Under the pieces are notes generated by a model. It was not told where the DNA came from, ran no database searches, and saw only the letters and a list, made by a program, of their open reading frames with translations. The position numbers and the translations under genes are program-made. Positions 22,501 to 30,492 of a stretch of 64,000 nt of DNA are shown here, piece after piece (position 1 is the first letter of the stretch; each line of letters begins with the position of its first letter). Source of the DNA: Wolfiporia cocos (taxonomy: Eukaryota > Basidiomycota > Agaricomycetes > Polyporales > Phaeolaceae); NCBI GenBank assembly GCA_029448655.1, contig JACCLO010000010.1, positions 1,550,001-1,614,000 of the forward strand, in the 5' to 3' direction.

Positions 22501-25500
22501 AGCTCGTTTTAACTTGTTGAGCAGCTCCGTGATCAGAGGGAGCGGGTACCGGTTCTTCTTGGTCATCTGGTTCAACTTCCGATAGTCCTGAATGGGTCTC
22601 AGTTTCCCATCCTCCTTCTTGACGAAGAAGAACGGTGCCCCCCATGGTGACTTGGATGGTCGTATGCGTCCAGTCCGTAACTGTTCTTCTAGAAAGTCGT
22701 CTAACGCCTCTTGTTCTCGGGGCGATAGGGCATAGATCTTGCCGGCGTAGGGTTTGGAGTTCGGTAGGAGTTCTATGGCGTGATCCCACGGTCGCCTTTC
22801 GGGGAGTTGGTCGAATTCCGTTTCCTTAAACACGTCTTCAAATTCGTGTAAGTACTCTGGGACCACCTCTTCGAAAGTCTTGGCTTCCGTGGTTTTGCCG
22901 GTGGCGATGGCGATCTCGGTTGCCTTCGTCGCGCGGACTCGCTCAGCGATGTCGGCCCGGCACTCTTCCCTATTCCGTAACCATGCGTCAGCGAAGATGT
23001 AATAAATATGGTCACCGTCCTCGATCTGCTCGTGCTCGCAGTCGCAGGTGAAGGTGATTCGGCGTTTCTTCCAGTCGATGGTGGGATTATGGTCTTCCAA
23101 CCAGTCGAAGCCGAGGAATATGTCTGCCGAGCTGAGCTCGGTGACGTGGAACTTGCGCGTTTCCAAATGCGTGTCGATCTGCATCTGGAGTTCGACATAG
23201 TGCGTCATTTTGCCCGCAGCGTTGGTACTACCGTCAGCGTTGTACAGTTTGACGGGTCGGTCTAGTGGGAGTTGCTCGAGTTTGTGTTCCTCCACATAGG
23301 CACGACTGATGACCGATCCCGTTGAACCGGAGTCTATCAGTGCCTTTGTGAAGAGGGCTCGTCCGTCAGGGCGGTGGAGGGTGATCGGTACTTCGATCTG
23401 CCGTCCCCGTTTTCCCGTCTGGATTACGATTACCACTACATTCCCTCTGAGTTTCTCACCAGTAGAGCCGAACCCCTGTGTTCCGCGTCTGGTTTCCCTA
23501 ATGCTTTTTATTATGCGCGTGTCTGGTGTCATGTTGCATTCGAGTATGAACTGGGCGATTCTGTCCCCATACTCGACCTGATAATCTGTTCCAGTTTGAT
23601 TATTCAGTATGACTTTTAACCGACCGGTGTAGTCTTCATCGACTACACCGGCCTCCACGTCGACCCCCTTCAAGGCAAGTCCGGATCGTGGAGCTATGCG
23701 GCCGTATACACCGGGTGGCATTCGGATCATTATGCCTGTATCCACGGTGATACGCTTCCCGTTTGGTATAACGACTTCCTCCGCAGAGTGAAGATTGTAA
23801 CCCGCGGCTCCTTCGCTTTTGCGCTCAGGGGGGATTGCCCGCGGGTGGTCTAGGTATATGTCGAGCGTGACAGCCTTCTTCTTGGCTCGTCGACGCCGCA
23901 CTTTCTTTTCCGTCTTTTTCTGGACTGTAGGCTTAGATGCGTCTGCCATCTGCACATCTGAGTCTACAACCGGGTCTACGTCCATTGGCACATAGTTTAT
24001 ATTGTTTACAATAGAGGAATTAAGCACGGTTTTATCCTCCCGCCAAGCTCCGGTGGGAGGCTCCTCTGAGGCTGTTACAAACGAATCGTCGGAGCATGTT
24101 GAAGCTCCGTCGTCGTCACCAGGCGCCAAATCTACTGAACGTGGTACAAATATGTAATCAAATATCGGGGCCCCGGTTCCTAGCCCATATAGTCCATCCA
24201 CCGGTTCGTTACCCTCCGAGGCAGATTCGGAGATAGAGACATTTACTGGTTCCTCGATCTCCAGAACTGAAAATTTATTATTAGAGAAGGGACGTACCTG
24301 AGTGAATCCGGCTTCCTTCGCAGCCTCCGGATTTTCTTTGGCCCATGCCGACACCATTCGCACGAAGTCCTCCTGGGATACTTCCCCAAGGACTTTTTCT
24401 GCTGGTGGTGCTTTGACGGCCTGGCGGGTGCGCGCCGGTTGTGAGGGTCCGGCACCGGCGTTCCCTCCGCTGGTAGCTGCTCGGGGCTTCCAGTTTGGTT
24501 GGTGCCAGACGGGCTTGTTGCAGCCCTTCCCTGGTGCCTCTGCTTGTGTCTTGCTGCAAGAGTGGCACTTCCTCTTGAGCAAGTTGGCCCGTTCTTCCGC
24601 GGTGGACTCAGGCCGCGTGGTTCCCGATGTTGATGTTGTCGCCCGACCTTTTCCCTTGTCGGCGACGCCCTTACCCGTGTCACGACCGTGGCGCAGCTTT
24701 TCTTCGTCTCGGAGACGACGCATCGCATTGTCTGTACGGAGGATGGCCTGCTTCCAGGATTCGTAGTCTTCCGGAATCTGGACGTTGTATCCTCGTTGCG
24801 ATTTGTCGTTTACCGTGGCGGCGACGAAAGCGGAGTGTACCGCCGTGTAGATTTCCTTCGGGATGGCAGAGGTGACCCAGCGATGTACTATCTGGTTCTC
24901 CTTGTCGTATTTTGCCTCCGAAAGAAGTCTTTCCAGCTCCTGGAAGTACTCCTCGCCCTTGCCGATGGTCATGCTGAGTTTTTCCGCGGCAACCGCCGAC
25001 TTCTTTTCCAAGTCGGGGTCGTCGAACTTTTGGTGTAGCTCCCAAACGAAGCGTAACCAACTCAGATGCCATTGTCCGTCACGGTAGTGTTCCCGCGTAA
25101 AAGCCGTTACCCATGCGTCCACCTTTGGTCCTCGTATCAACGAGATGGCCGTGCCGATCTTTTTGCTGTCTGTGAAGAGCAGCGGCCGGTTGTCGTCGAT
25201 GTACAGTTTCAGGCGTACGACCCAGGCGATGAAGTTGTCGCCGGTGAAGGATTCGGGTTCGCGCACCTTGGACTTGTACCGGGGGTCAGGCTGCGGCTCC
25301 GGGAGCATTGAGTAAACATCCCATTGCGAGCTCGCCGGTTTCTCGGGCCGCCACATGGACGCACGCGTTCCCGGGAGAGGCGCGGCTCTCCAGGTGTTCA
25401 CATGCGCCGTCCGTGGTGCTACCGACGGAGGGACCGGGGGCGGTGCTGCCATGACCGAGAAGGGGACCTGGGGCGTGATGACCGGGGGGGTGTATCCGGG

Positions 25501-25638
25501 CAGGAATGGGTTCGTCTGCCTGGAGCCGTTCGATCTTCGAGTTGCCGGACGGGTTGCGGGGTTCACCGGTGGGGGGGATCCCATGTGGACGGATCTCACC
25601 CAATTTTCTACCGGCCGGAATCGTTCTTCCGGGACCAA
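19504..25638 (-). CDS. LTR-B Gag-dUTPase-Pol polyprotein
   Basis: 2044 codons counted from a TTG; the first ATG in frame is codon 19 (25584), and upstream the frame stays open back to the TAA at 25722. Order by residue: Gag domain (about 130-300), an unusual Cys/His cluster (CHSC...GKGCNKPVWH), dUTPase (about 595-725: AAGYNL, APRSG, AGVVDEDYTG, DRIAQFI, RGTQGFGSTG), aspartic protease (LIDSGSTG near 768), RT (YLDD near 1116), RNase H (EADSSDF near 1263), integrase (HHCC finger; DDE core with SDRGPQF near 1604) and a degenerate chromo-like segment (RILESREDRG...EVEWSDGTKTWE, near 1840). About 150 further residues follow. The last codons read through the purine tract into the 3' LTR. Gag and Pol share one frame, as in Tf1. 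Confidence 0.92.
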   Translation of the reverse strand: MVPEERFRPVENWVRSVHMGSPPPVNPATRPATRRSNGSRQTNPFLPGYTPPVITPQVPFSVMAAPPPVPPSVAPRTAHVNTWRAAPLPGTRASMWRPEKPASSQWDVYSMLPEPQPDPRYKSKVREPESFTGDNFIAWVVRLKLYIDDNRPLLFTDSKKIGTAISLIRGPKVDAWVTAFTREHYRDGQWHLSWLRFVWELHQKFDDPDLEKKSAVAAEKLSMTIGKGEEYFQELERLLSEAKYDKENQIVHRWVTSAIPKEIYTAVHSAFVAATVNDKSQRGYNVQIPEDYESWKQAILRTDNAMRRLRDEEKLRHGRDTGKGVADKGKGRATTSTSGTTRPESTAEERANLLKRKCHSCSKTQAEAPGKGCNKPVWHQPNWKPRAATSGGNAGAGPSQPARTRQAVKAPPAEKVLGEVSQEDFVRMVSAWAKENPEAAKEAGFTQVRPFSNNKFSVLEIEEPVNVSISESASEGNEPVDGLYGLGTGAPIFDYIFVPRSVDLAPGDDDGASTCSDDSFVTASEEPPTGAWREDKTVLNSSIVNNINYVPMDVDPVVDSDVQMADASKPTVQKKTEKKVRRRRAKKKAVTLDIYLDHPRAIPPERKSEGAAGYNLHSAEEVVIPNGKRITVDTGIMIRMPPGVYGRIAPRSGLALKGVDVEAGVVDEDYTGRLKVILNNQTGTDYQVEYGDRIAQFILECNMTPDTRIIKSIRETRRGTQGFGSTGEKLRGNVVVIVIQTGKRGRQIEVPITLHRPDGRALFTKALIDSGSTGSVISRAYVEEHKLEQLPLDRPVKLYNADGSTNAAGKMTHYVELQMQIDTHLETRKFHVTELSSADIFLGFDWLEDHNPTIDWKKRRITFTCDCEHEQIEDGDHIYYIFADAWLRNREECRADIAERVRATKATEIAIATGKTTEAKTFEEVVPEYLHEFEDVFKETEFDQLPERRPWDHAIELLPNSKPYAGKIYALSPREQEALDDFLEEQLRTGRIRPSKSPWGAPFFFVKKEDGKLRPIQDYRKLNQMTKKNRYPLPLITELLNKLKRAKYFSKLDIRWGYTNVRIKEGDEEKAAFITNRGLYEPLVMFFGMCNAPGTFQTLMNDIFRDLIMTGKVIIYLDDILVFTETEAEHKEILHKVLLVLRQNKLTCKPEKCEFMRSEVEYLGHIISHGEIRMDPAKVAAVAEWPAPRNKKEVQSFIGFANFYRRFIPKFSTVARPLINLTKDTPWQWGTAEQECFDKLKKIFIEAPVLGIPNDDDPFRIEADSSDFATGACLMQKQDGVWKPIAYQSKTMLPAERNYEIYDRELLAIMRALDEWRHFVMGGKHPVEVLTDHKNLEYFKTPQKINPRQARWMTELAEYDLQLVHIPGKTNGRADGLSRRSDHGNDKDHLEGQVVLKPHLFVQDSAERLRSSFYTVVKGIAHDEVKERVKAEAALYDGKEGVEVGEMTEDGLRYRRGRLIIPRDEELIGKIISSFHDTVSAGHPGTENTYTAIHRHYWWPKMRSDIRQYVKACIKCQAAKPDRSKRAAPLNPNPTPAHNWENISVDMITGLPTSKGRDAIIVVVDMKSKDYIAVPTTTKLSAEGWANIFVDKVYTQHGLPKKIFSDRGPQFVAEFIKDVYRRLGIQGNPSTAFHPQTDGQTERMNQELEVYLRLFINDTHTNWPDLLPLASFAYKTHVHSSTGYSPFYLTHGYHPFTGVEAPEQEEGVARDWVEHMHTISKLASQNLEKAKLRMKEYYDRKRASPLSYSEGDLVWVDGRNINMGHPTKKLDSKRFGPYKVTKKVGHGAYELDLPADMRGIYPVFNEVLLLPYTPPAFPNQDHSKVTESNDVRRPLRILESREDRGRIELEVEWSDGTKTWERKRGLNHYQELVTKFFEARPSAPGNQWKNRNTGWDHSDTKWDPEWEDFERKAQEMGLRQNPKEFIIYDDIDPTLLVKGSIPFYAYEKKLVARNFWFCDPRTRVMQYGIRVGTPIESTIPESIGYWIYPVLNTLQLAHPHICTKTVDHPCHVDQTMYKVIAGRGDTQLEEGVLSQADFLQLACD
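19545..19555 (-). promoter_or_regulatory. LTR-B polypurine tract
   Basis: AGAAGAGGGGG on the minus strand, 3 nt upstream of the 3' LTR; it should prime plus-strand DNA. The AGAGGGGG-TAC-TGTCAC stretch across the LTR border is identical in LTR-C. The tract is also translated, because the polyprotein stop lies further on, inside the LTR. Confidence 0.8.
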
Positions 25639-25719
25639 TGGTACTGACCGACGGGGGGCGGAGTGCTGGCTGTGTAGCGATGCCGCATCTCCTGCCGCGA
25701 TTGCATCTGCCTGGAGACG

Positions 25720-26250
25720 TTATGCCTCCCGCAGGAACCGTGCTCCCATGTCGGCGTTCCACACACCGGTCTGAACCATTGTCGCCGCTACCGTTTGACA
25801 TCTAAAGCCGAAATCCGCCGTCGTCGGGTTGGGGGGGAATGCCCATTGCATGGCCAGGGGGGAGTCGATGTGTGCTAATGGACTCGCGCCACGGACCGTG
25901 TTAGACTGTTCCCGGGCCAGGTGAAACGCCTCATCCAACCGTTCGATGCCGGGGCCTTGGTCTTCCACCGACCCGCCGTATGGGAGGGATCGGGCAGGGC
26001 GGTTTCCTTCGAGGGTACCGGTGTGTACGGATGCTACCTCTACCTGCGGACGTGGTGCGTGCATGCTGTCTGCTACCGACAGCAAGGCGAAGTCCTCGGG
26101 TAGGCCGTGTACCTGGTAGTTTACCCACTGCCCTGGGTGGAACGGGTTGTTGGTGATGGTGGGGGTGCCAATGATGTTGTTTTCGGGGAGCGGTACTTGC
26201 TCGGGCCTGGGCCCACGGATGTAGTCGAGGTCGTGGCGGGGTGTAGCCAT
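25720..26250 (-). CDS. LTR-B N-terminal Gag segment, ends at in-frame TAA
   Basis: 176 residues starting MATPRHDLDYIRGPRPEQVPLPEN from the first ATG after the leader. It ends at a TAA (25720-25722) that lies in the same frame as the 2044-codon polyprotein, with no other stop between. Either this is a nonsense mutation in this copy (for instance CAA to TAA), or the element uses stop readthrough, or ribosomes restart at the ATG at 25584. I recognise no domain; the segment is polar and Pro-rich. Confidence 0.6.
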   Translation of the reverse strand: MATPRHDLDYIRGPRPEQVPLPENNIIGTPTITNNPFHPGQWVNYQVHGLPEDFALLSVADSMHAPRPQVEVASVHTGTLEGNRPARSLPYGGSVEDQGPGIERLDEAFHLAREQSNTVRGASPLAHIDSPLAMQWAFPPNPTTADFGFRCQTVAATMVQTGVWNADMGARFLREA

Positions 26251-26993
26251 CGTATTGTATGAAGAATGGGTATGTACGGGAATGTAGAGTCGCGAAAAAC
26301 AGCGCTACCCGCCCACTGTGGATCAGCCTATAGCTGCGATCGGGGTGGTAACTAGAAACTGTTCTTCCACTCTATTCAGAGACCACCTCTTTTCGGAGGT
26401 GCGCCAAGAAACGCCAAGGGGTTTTCAGCCCAAGGCCGGCAAGTAATCTCTGCCTCCGAAACCTCGTCCAGCCCCGAAGCTAATTCGGGATACCGGGGGC
26501 ACGGGATCTAAACCCTTGGGATGGAGGGTCTAAAAACTATCGTATTGGGCCAAGTGGCCGTATGTGCAGGCTGTGTCGCGCCTCTTCAGCCGCCTGGTGG
26601 GGCGCTGGGTTGTATAGTAGCGGGGGGGCGGTAATGCCCGTATAGTGGCGCAGTAATGCGCGTAAATAGGTGCCCAGTGCCTCTGTAATCTGCCGTAGGG
26701 CCCCTTAACGCCTTTGATTATTTCGCGTCGGGTGCACAACTACTACGGTGGGGTTGTAACCCAAAGCCTTTACGCCGTATTGCACGACGGTGGCCCAGTA
26801 GCTTAGAAGCAGTGGTAGGAGTGGTCCCCTACACGCTGTTCACAAGTGTATGCCCCCAGAACCCAGTCCCTTGTCCCTGGGATACGGGAGGGTAAAAGTT
26901 TAAACACCCGAGTCGAAACTCGAGGGCGAAGAAACAGTGCACTTTGCCCCTAGTGCGCCGGGGTTGTTCTGGAATGAACTCAGAACGGGGGGG

Positions 26994-27004
26994 AGACTCG
27001 TCTT
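26994..27004 (-). promoter_or_regulatory. LTR-B self-primer binding site
   Basis: On the minus strand AAGACGAGTCT begins 1 nt inside the 5' LTR. It is the exact 11-nt reverse complement of AGACTCGTCTT at the predicted RNA 5' end (complement 27099-27109). No canonical tRNA 3'-end match (TGG...) follows the LTR. Tf1-type elements use exactly this layout. The site covaries with the matching pair in LTR-C. Confidence 0.82.
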
Positions 27005-27005
27005 A

Positions 27006-27376
27006 TGACACAAGCGTATTCTCAAGCAACTACTCAGGGGAATATTACTCGCGTGGAAGCGTATTCCTAGTCTGAGGCTACTCAAGGCAACAAAGGCCAA
27101 GACGAGTCTGGGGTGCTCCCTGCTCGTCTGGCTGGTATATATGCTCGTAGGCTGTTTGTACATGTTTGGCTACTATACAGTATTACGTAAGCTGATAGAC
27201 CGTTTAGAGTATGGTAAACCCTATCGTGGGTGTAGAGCCACATCATGGGTGTCCGGGGTCTGTGTAGGCACGTGTGGGGTGTTCGGGGTCCTGCACGTGA
27301 TGCGTAGGCGGGCGCTTAGATAAGATGAGGGTTGTCTCTTAGTCGCAAGCTAGTTGGAGAAAATCGGCTTGTGACA
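27006..27376 (-). repeat. LTR-B 5' LTR with promoter
   Basis: The 371-bp LTR on the upstream side of the minus-strand element. A TATATA box lies at complement(27136-27141). Thirty-two bp downstream, at complement(27099-27109), is AGACTCGTCTT, the expected transcript start and the partner of the primer-binding site. Confidence 0.88.
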
Positions 27377-27381
27377 GCACA

Positions 27382-27885
27382 GGCGATAAGCGTTAGTAAG
27401 TGATGTAGTGTCAGCGGGTAAATTCTTTAATCTTGGTCCGAGCTCGTCGTCGCAGCAGTGGGTAATGGGAAGTGGCAATGCAGCGCGCTGTGAGTGCTGA
27501 TAAGTTGGGCGGGACCGGCGTTAGCCGGAACGGACGCAGGAGATGTAGGAGCCGCCGGGTGGGCGGGCTCATTCATCTCGTGCGATTGGCACACACAGGC
27601 GCGCGCCGCGCGCGATGGGGGGGGGCACGCAGAATCAGAGTAGGCACACAGCAAACACACGACGATACATGTAACGCGACGCGGCGTGCGGAGCCAGTAC
27701 ATGACAAACGGGGCGCGACTACAACAAAGGAGGCAAGGAAAGGGGCGCGGAGGGAGGGGCAGAAACGGGACGGTGGCGTCGCTAAAGGCAGCGGCAGCGG
27801 GCTGGTAAGCGACACGCAGAAGGGCGAAGGAAGCAAGGGGCGAGCGCGCATAAGCGCGCGGTGAAATTTGCTTGCTCGCTCGGAC
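27382..27885. other. single-copy spacer between LTR-B and LTR-A
   Basis: About 500 bp of apparently ancestral intergenic DNA left between two insertions. The middle is GC-rich with a GCGCGCGCCGCGCGCG alternating run near 27600. A short minus-strand frame (MNEPAHPAAPTSPASVPANAG..., ending near 27427) has no recognisable domain. Confidence 0.4.
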
Positions 27886-27890
27886 GTTGG

Positions 27891-28598
27891 TGTTACGATT
27901 ATTTTGATTTTTCGAATATCTGCAGAACTCACCACCGGTCGAATACGATACAGGGACTTGTTGCGCAACCAACCCCCCTGGCTACTCGTGACTCTACTGG
28001 GCGCATCCCCAGTTGTACTAGTTTGTAGGGCGTGTTTCATCGTTGGCAGATCCAACTCTGCCTCCGTTTCATGTTCATCGTTTATTAGCTGATAGATGGC
28101 GTTCAACCGCCATCATTCCTATCTATCGTCTCGGATATATCACTACATACTTATCAAACGTTTGGTACTATAGCGTAGATAGTAGCGGTGACATCTGGGA
28201 CAGGCTTGACCCCTGAAAGCTAACGTAGTATATAAACTCATGTACTTACTGTCGAGGCTCTTCAGCTCGACCTTGTTGTATAAACAAGAAGTCTTATACT
28301 CGTTCTCAAACGTAGGAAACTACGCTTAGTATTTCTCGCACGAGCAACCGAACGACTAAGTCCTCGAAGTGCACACTGACTTCTCGGACTTAGGCGAGTC
28401 TTATATTCTATTAGACTCGCATCTGAACAGATTATATCCTCTAACGCGTATTGGATATTACACGATCTCCTAGGAACTTCACCTAGGACCTGAAGGCATC
28501 TAACGAGCATTTGCCTTGCATACGGCTCTACGCCCACGTGCAGAAGAACGATCTATATTCGCGACTCGAATATACGAACGGGTATTCGACCCGTAACA
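27891..28598 (+). repeat. LTR-A 5' LTR with promoter
   Basis: A 708-bp LTR, TGTTAC...GTAACA. The TATA box TATATAAA is at 28229-28236. The predicted RNA 5' end AGCTCGACCTT is at 28264-28274, 35 bp from the first T of the TATA box. Confidence 0.9.
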
Positions 28599-28599
28599 G

Positions 28600-28610
28600 A
28601 AGGTCGAGCT
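28600..28610 (+). promoter_or_regulatory. LTR-A self-primer binding site
   Basis: AAGGTCGAGCT starts 1 nt after the 5' LTR and is the exact 11-nt reverse complement of AGCTCGACCTT at 28264-28274, the predicted transcript start. No tRNA-type TGG site is present. The spacing, length and position match the Tf1/sushi self-priming model. Confidence 0.83.
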
Positions 28611-28644
28611 TATCACACCCTCACCTACCACGGTGTAAGGGCAC

Positions 28645-30492
28645 ATGATATTTGGACCAGAATTCCCAGCACGACTGATTGAACTCTTGCCCGAGGACAT
28701 TCAGGGAGTCTACAGACTCAACCGATACGAGTGGACTGACACCATTGGAGCCTTCCGTAACCGCGGAGGAATTGTTGTCATTCCAAGAGAAGATAGGGCA
28801 TCGAAGTGGGTAGAAGTATACCCCTCCGCAAGAACGACCGCTTGGGAAATAACGCGTGAAGCGTTCGAACGATTCGGAGAAATCCCTCCAATGTCAACCG
28901 CGACGTTGACCGAAAACGAAACCGAAACCATCAACAGAACCTCCGATGCCGATGGAAATACGAATCAGCCTTCGGGCGCCACAGGAATGGCAGGAATTGA
29001 ACGCATCGGAGATGATGGGAGAAATCCTGGAAACCTTACAGGAACAGATAACAGCCAGACCGGAGGACAGGACCCTCCAGGATTTATATCTGCTTTTGCG
29101 CAGAGTGGGATTGGGTCTATGGCTGGAGGAACAGACCTCTTTGGAAACCCCCCACAGAACGCACCCGGAATGGGTAGCGGAGGAAATCCGTCTTGGACTA
29201 GCCCAAGCGGAGGAATGGGAACGACAAACCCAGGAACATGGCCTTCAGGCCTATTTGGACGAACCTCCGCAGGTACAAGCGGAGGAGGACTGGGAGGAAA
29301 CTTCGGACTCGGAGGAGGGAATGCCCCCCCTCCTGGAGGACTCGGAGGAGGAACCCCCGCGAACCCCGGAGGAGGAACCCCTGGAGGAAACCCAGGGAAC
29401 CCCGGAGGAAATCCAGGAAACCCGGGTGGAGGATACCCGGGAGGAGGAGGGTCCCCAGGAGGGCCTCCACCACCGAATGCGCCGCAGCCCCAACCTCCGG
29501 CGCCGAACCCGTACTATCGACCCCCGATGATAAAGATCAACCCCCCAGACGTATTCGACGGGGAAAGATCCGACATGCAGAACTTCATAAACCAGTGCAA
29601 TTCCTGGTTTACGATGTACGAAACATCGTTCCAAAATGACGTTCAGAGAGTGATCTTTATCCTCTCTTATATTTCGAACAAGGGGAAGACGGGCCAATGG
29701 AAACAGAACTATCACCGGGTTTATACGAACCCCCTGACGAAACGATTCTTCCCGCCTAGTCTCGCACAATTCGATGCAGACTTTCAGAAGGCCTTCGGAG
29801 CCATCGAAGAAGTACAGAAGGCGCGGAAGAAAATCCTGGAAGTAGCCCAGGACAGAAAGGACATCGATGATTATATCACCGAGTTCAACAACTTGGCCGG
29901 GAAGGCCCAGTACGATCGATATAGCGCGGACGGAAACGCGTTGCTCATAACCCTCTTCGAGAAAGGGTTACCCGAACATACGACCCGATACATCATCGGC
30001 GTTCGGCCGCTACCAGCGACCATTGATGAATGGCAGTCCGCTGCCTCGTACTATGAAAATACGTACAAGATATTCTTGAAACGGGATAAACCGTTTGTCA
30101 AGAAAAAGGCTTGGCAAGCCTCAAACCAGAATAACGGACGCACTAGTGCTCCTCAGACGACCGCACCGAAAGATCCGAATGCGATGGATGTAGATCGAAT
30201 GACCACCCAAGAAAGGGACGATCACATCAAGAAGGGCAAATGTTTCACCTGCCATCAGCCAGGACATATGTCGCGAGACTGTCCAAAGAGGCCGAGGAAG
30301 TCAGCCCGCCCCAGGCGAACTACCCGAAAGACCGAAGAAGAAGAAGCCGAGCAAGAGGCTCGCATCGAAGAAGTCTCTGAAGAAGAGACAGAATACATCA
30401 CTGCCAACAGAGCGGTCACAGCAATTAGGGCCCTGAAAGCCAAGAACCCCGAGCTCCTAGCACGGCTCGTAGAAGAACAGGATTTTGCCTAG
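28645..30492 (+). CDS. LTR-A Gag
   Basis: 615 residues from an ATG 46 nt after the LTR. The N-terminal about 90 residues are unassigned. A Gly/Pro/Asn-rich low-complexity stretch follows (about 140-285; many GGG and PGG repeats). Then comes a retrotransposon Gag domain (about 290-490; FDGERSDMQNFINQCNSWF...YITEFNNLAGKAQYD) and a canonical CCHC zinc knuckle, CFTCHQPGHMSRDC, near residue 533. The C-terminus is charged and Glu-rich. Gag forms the particle and binds the RNA. The frame ends at TAG 30490-30492 and overlaps pol in the -1 frame from 30429. Confidence 0.92.
   Translation: MIFGPEFPARLIELLPEDIQGVYRLNRYEWTDTIGAFRNRGGIVVIPREDRASKWVEVYPSARTTAWEITREAFERFGEIPPMSTATLTENETETINRTSDADGNTNQPSGATGMAGIERIGDDGRNPGNLTGTDNSQTGGQDPPGFISAFAQSGIGSMAGGTDLFGNPPQNAPGMGSGGNPSWTSPSGGMGTTNPGTWPSGLFGRTSAGTSGGGLGGNFGLGGGNAPPPGGLGGGTPANPGGGTPGGNPGNPGGNPGNPGGGYPGGGGSPGGPPPPNAPQPQPPAPNPYYRPPMIKINPPDVFDGERSDMQNFINQCNSWFTMYETSFQNDVQRVIFILSYISNKGKTGQWKQNYHRVYTNPLTKRFFPPSLAQFDADFQKAFGAIEEVQKARKKILEVAQDRKDIDDYITEFNNLAGKAQYDRYSADGNALLITLFEKGLPEHTTRYIIGVRPLPATIDEWQSAASYYENTYKIFLKRDKPFVKKKAWQASNQNNGRTSAPQTTAPKDPNAMDVDRMTTQERDDHIKKGKCFTCHQPGHMSRDCPKRPRKSARPRRTTRKTEEEEAEQEARIEEVSEEETEYITANRAVTAIRALKAKNPELLARLVEEQDFA

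Larger units (their letters stand above)
19171..27376 (-). mobile_element. LTR-B: full-length Ty3/gypsy retrotransposon with dUTPase
   Basis: An 8206-bp element bounded by 371-bp LTRs (19171-19541 and 27006-27376) that look identical, with TGTCAC...GTGTCA ends on the minus strand. It is flanked by GCACA on both sides (19166-19170 and 27377-27381). In minus orientation the order is 5' LTR, self-primer site, about 755-nt leader, Gag-dUTPase-protease-RT-RNase H-integrase-chromo-like frame, purine tract and 3' LTR. Identical LTRs and a clean target duplication point to recent insertion. The one evident lesion is an in-frame TAA near the start of the coding frame. Confidence 0.95.

Noticed and set aside
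28946..29639. Alternative frames (194 and 133 codons) inside LTR-A gag
   Set aside because: They coincide with the GGA-rich low-complexity part of gag and show no domain, unlike ORF3 at the pol end.
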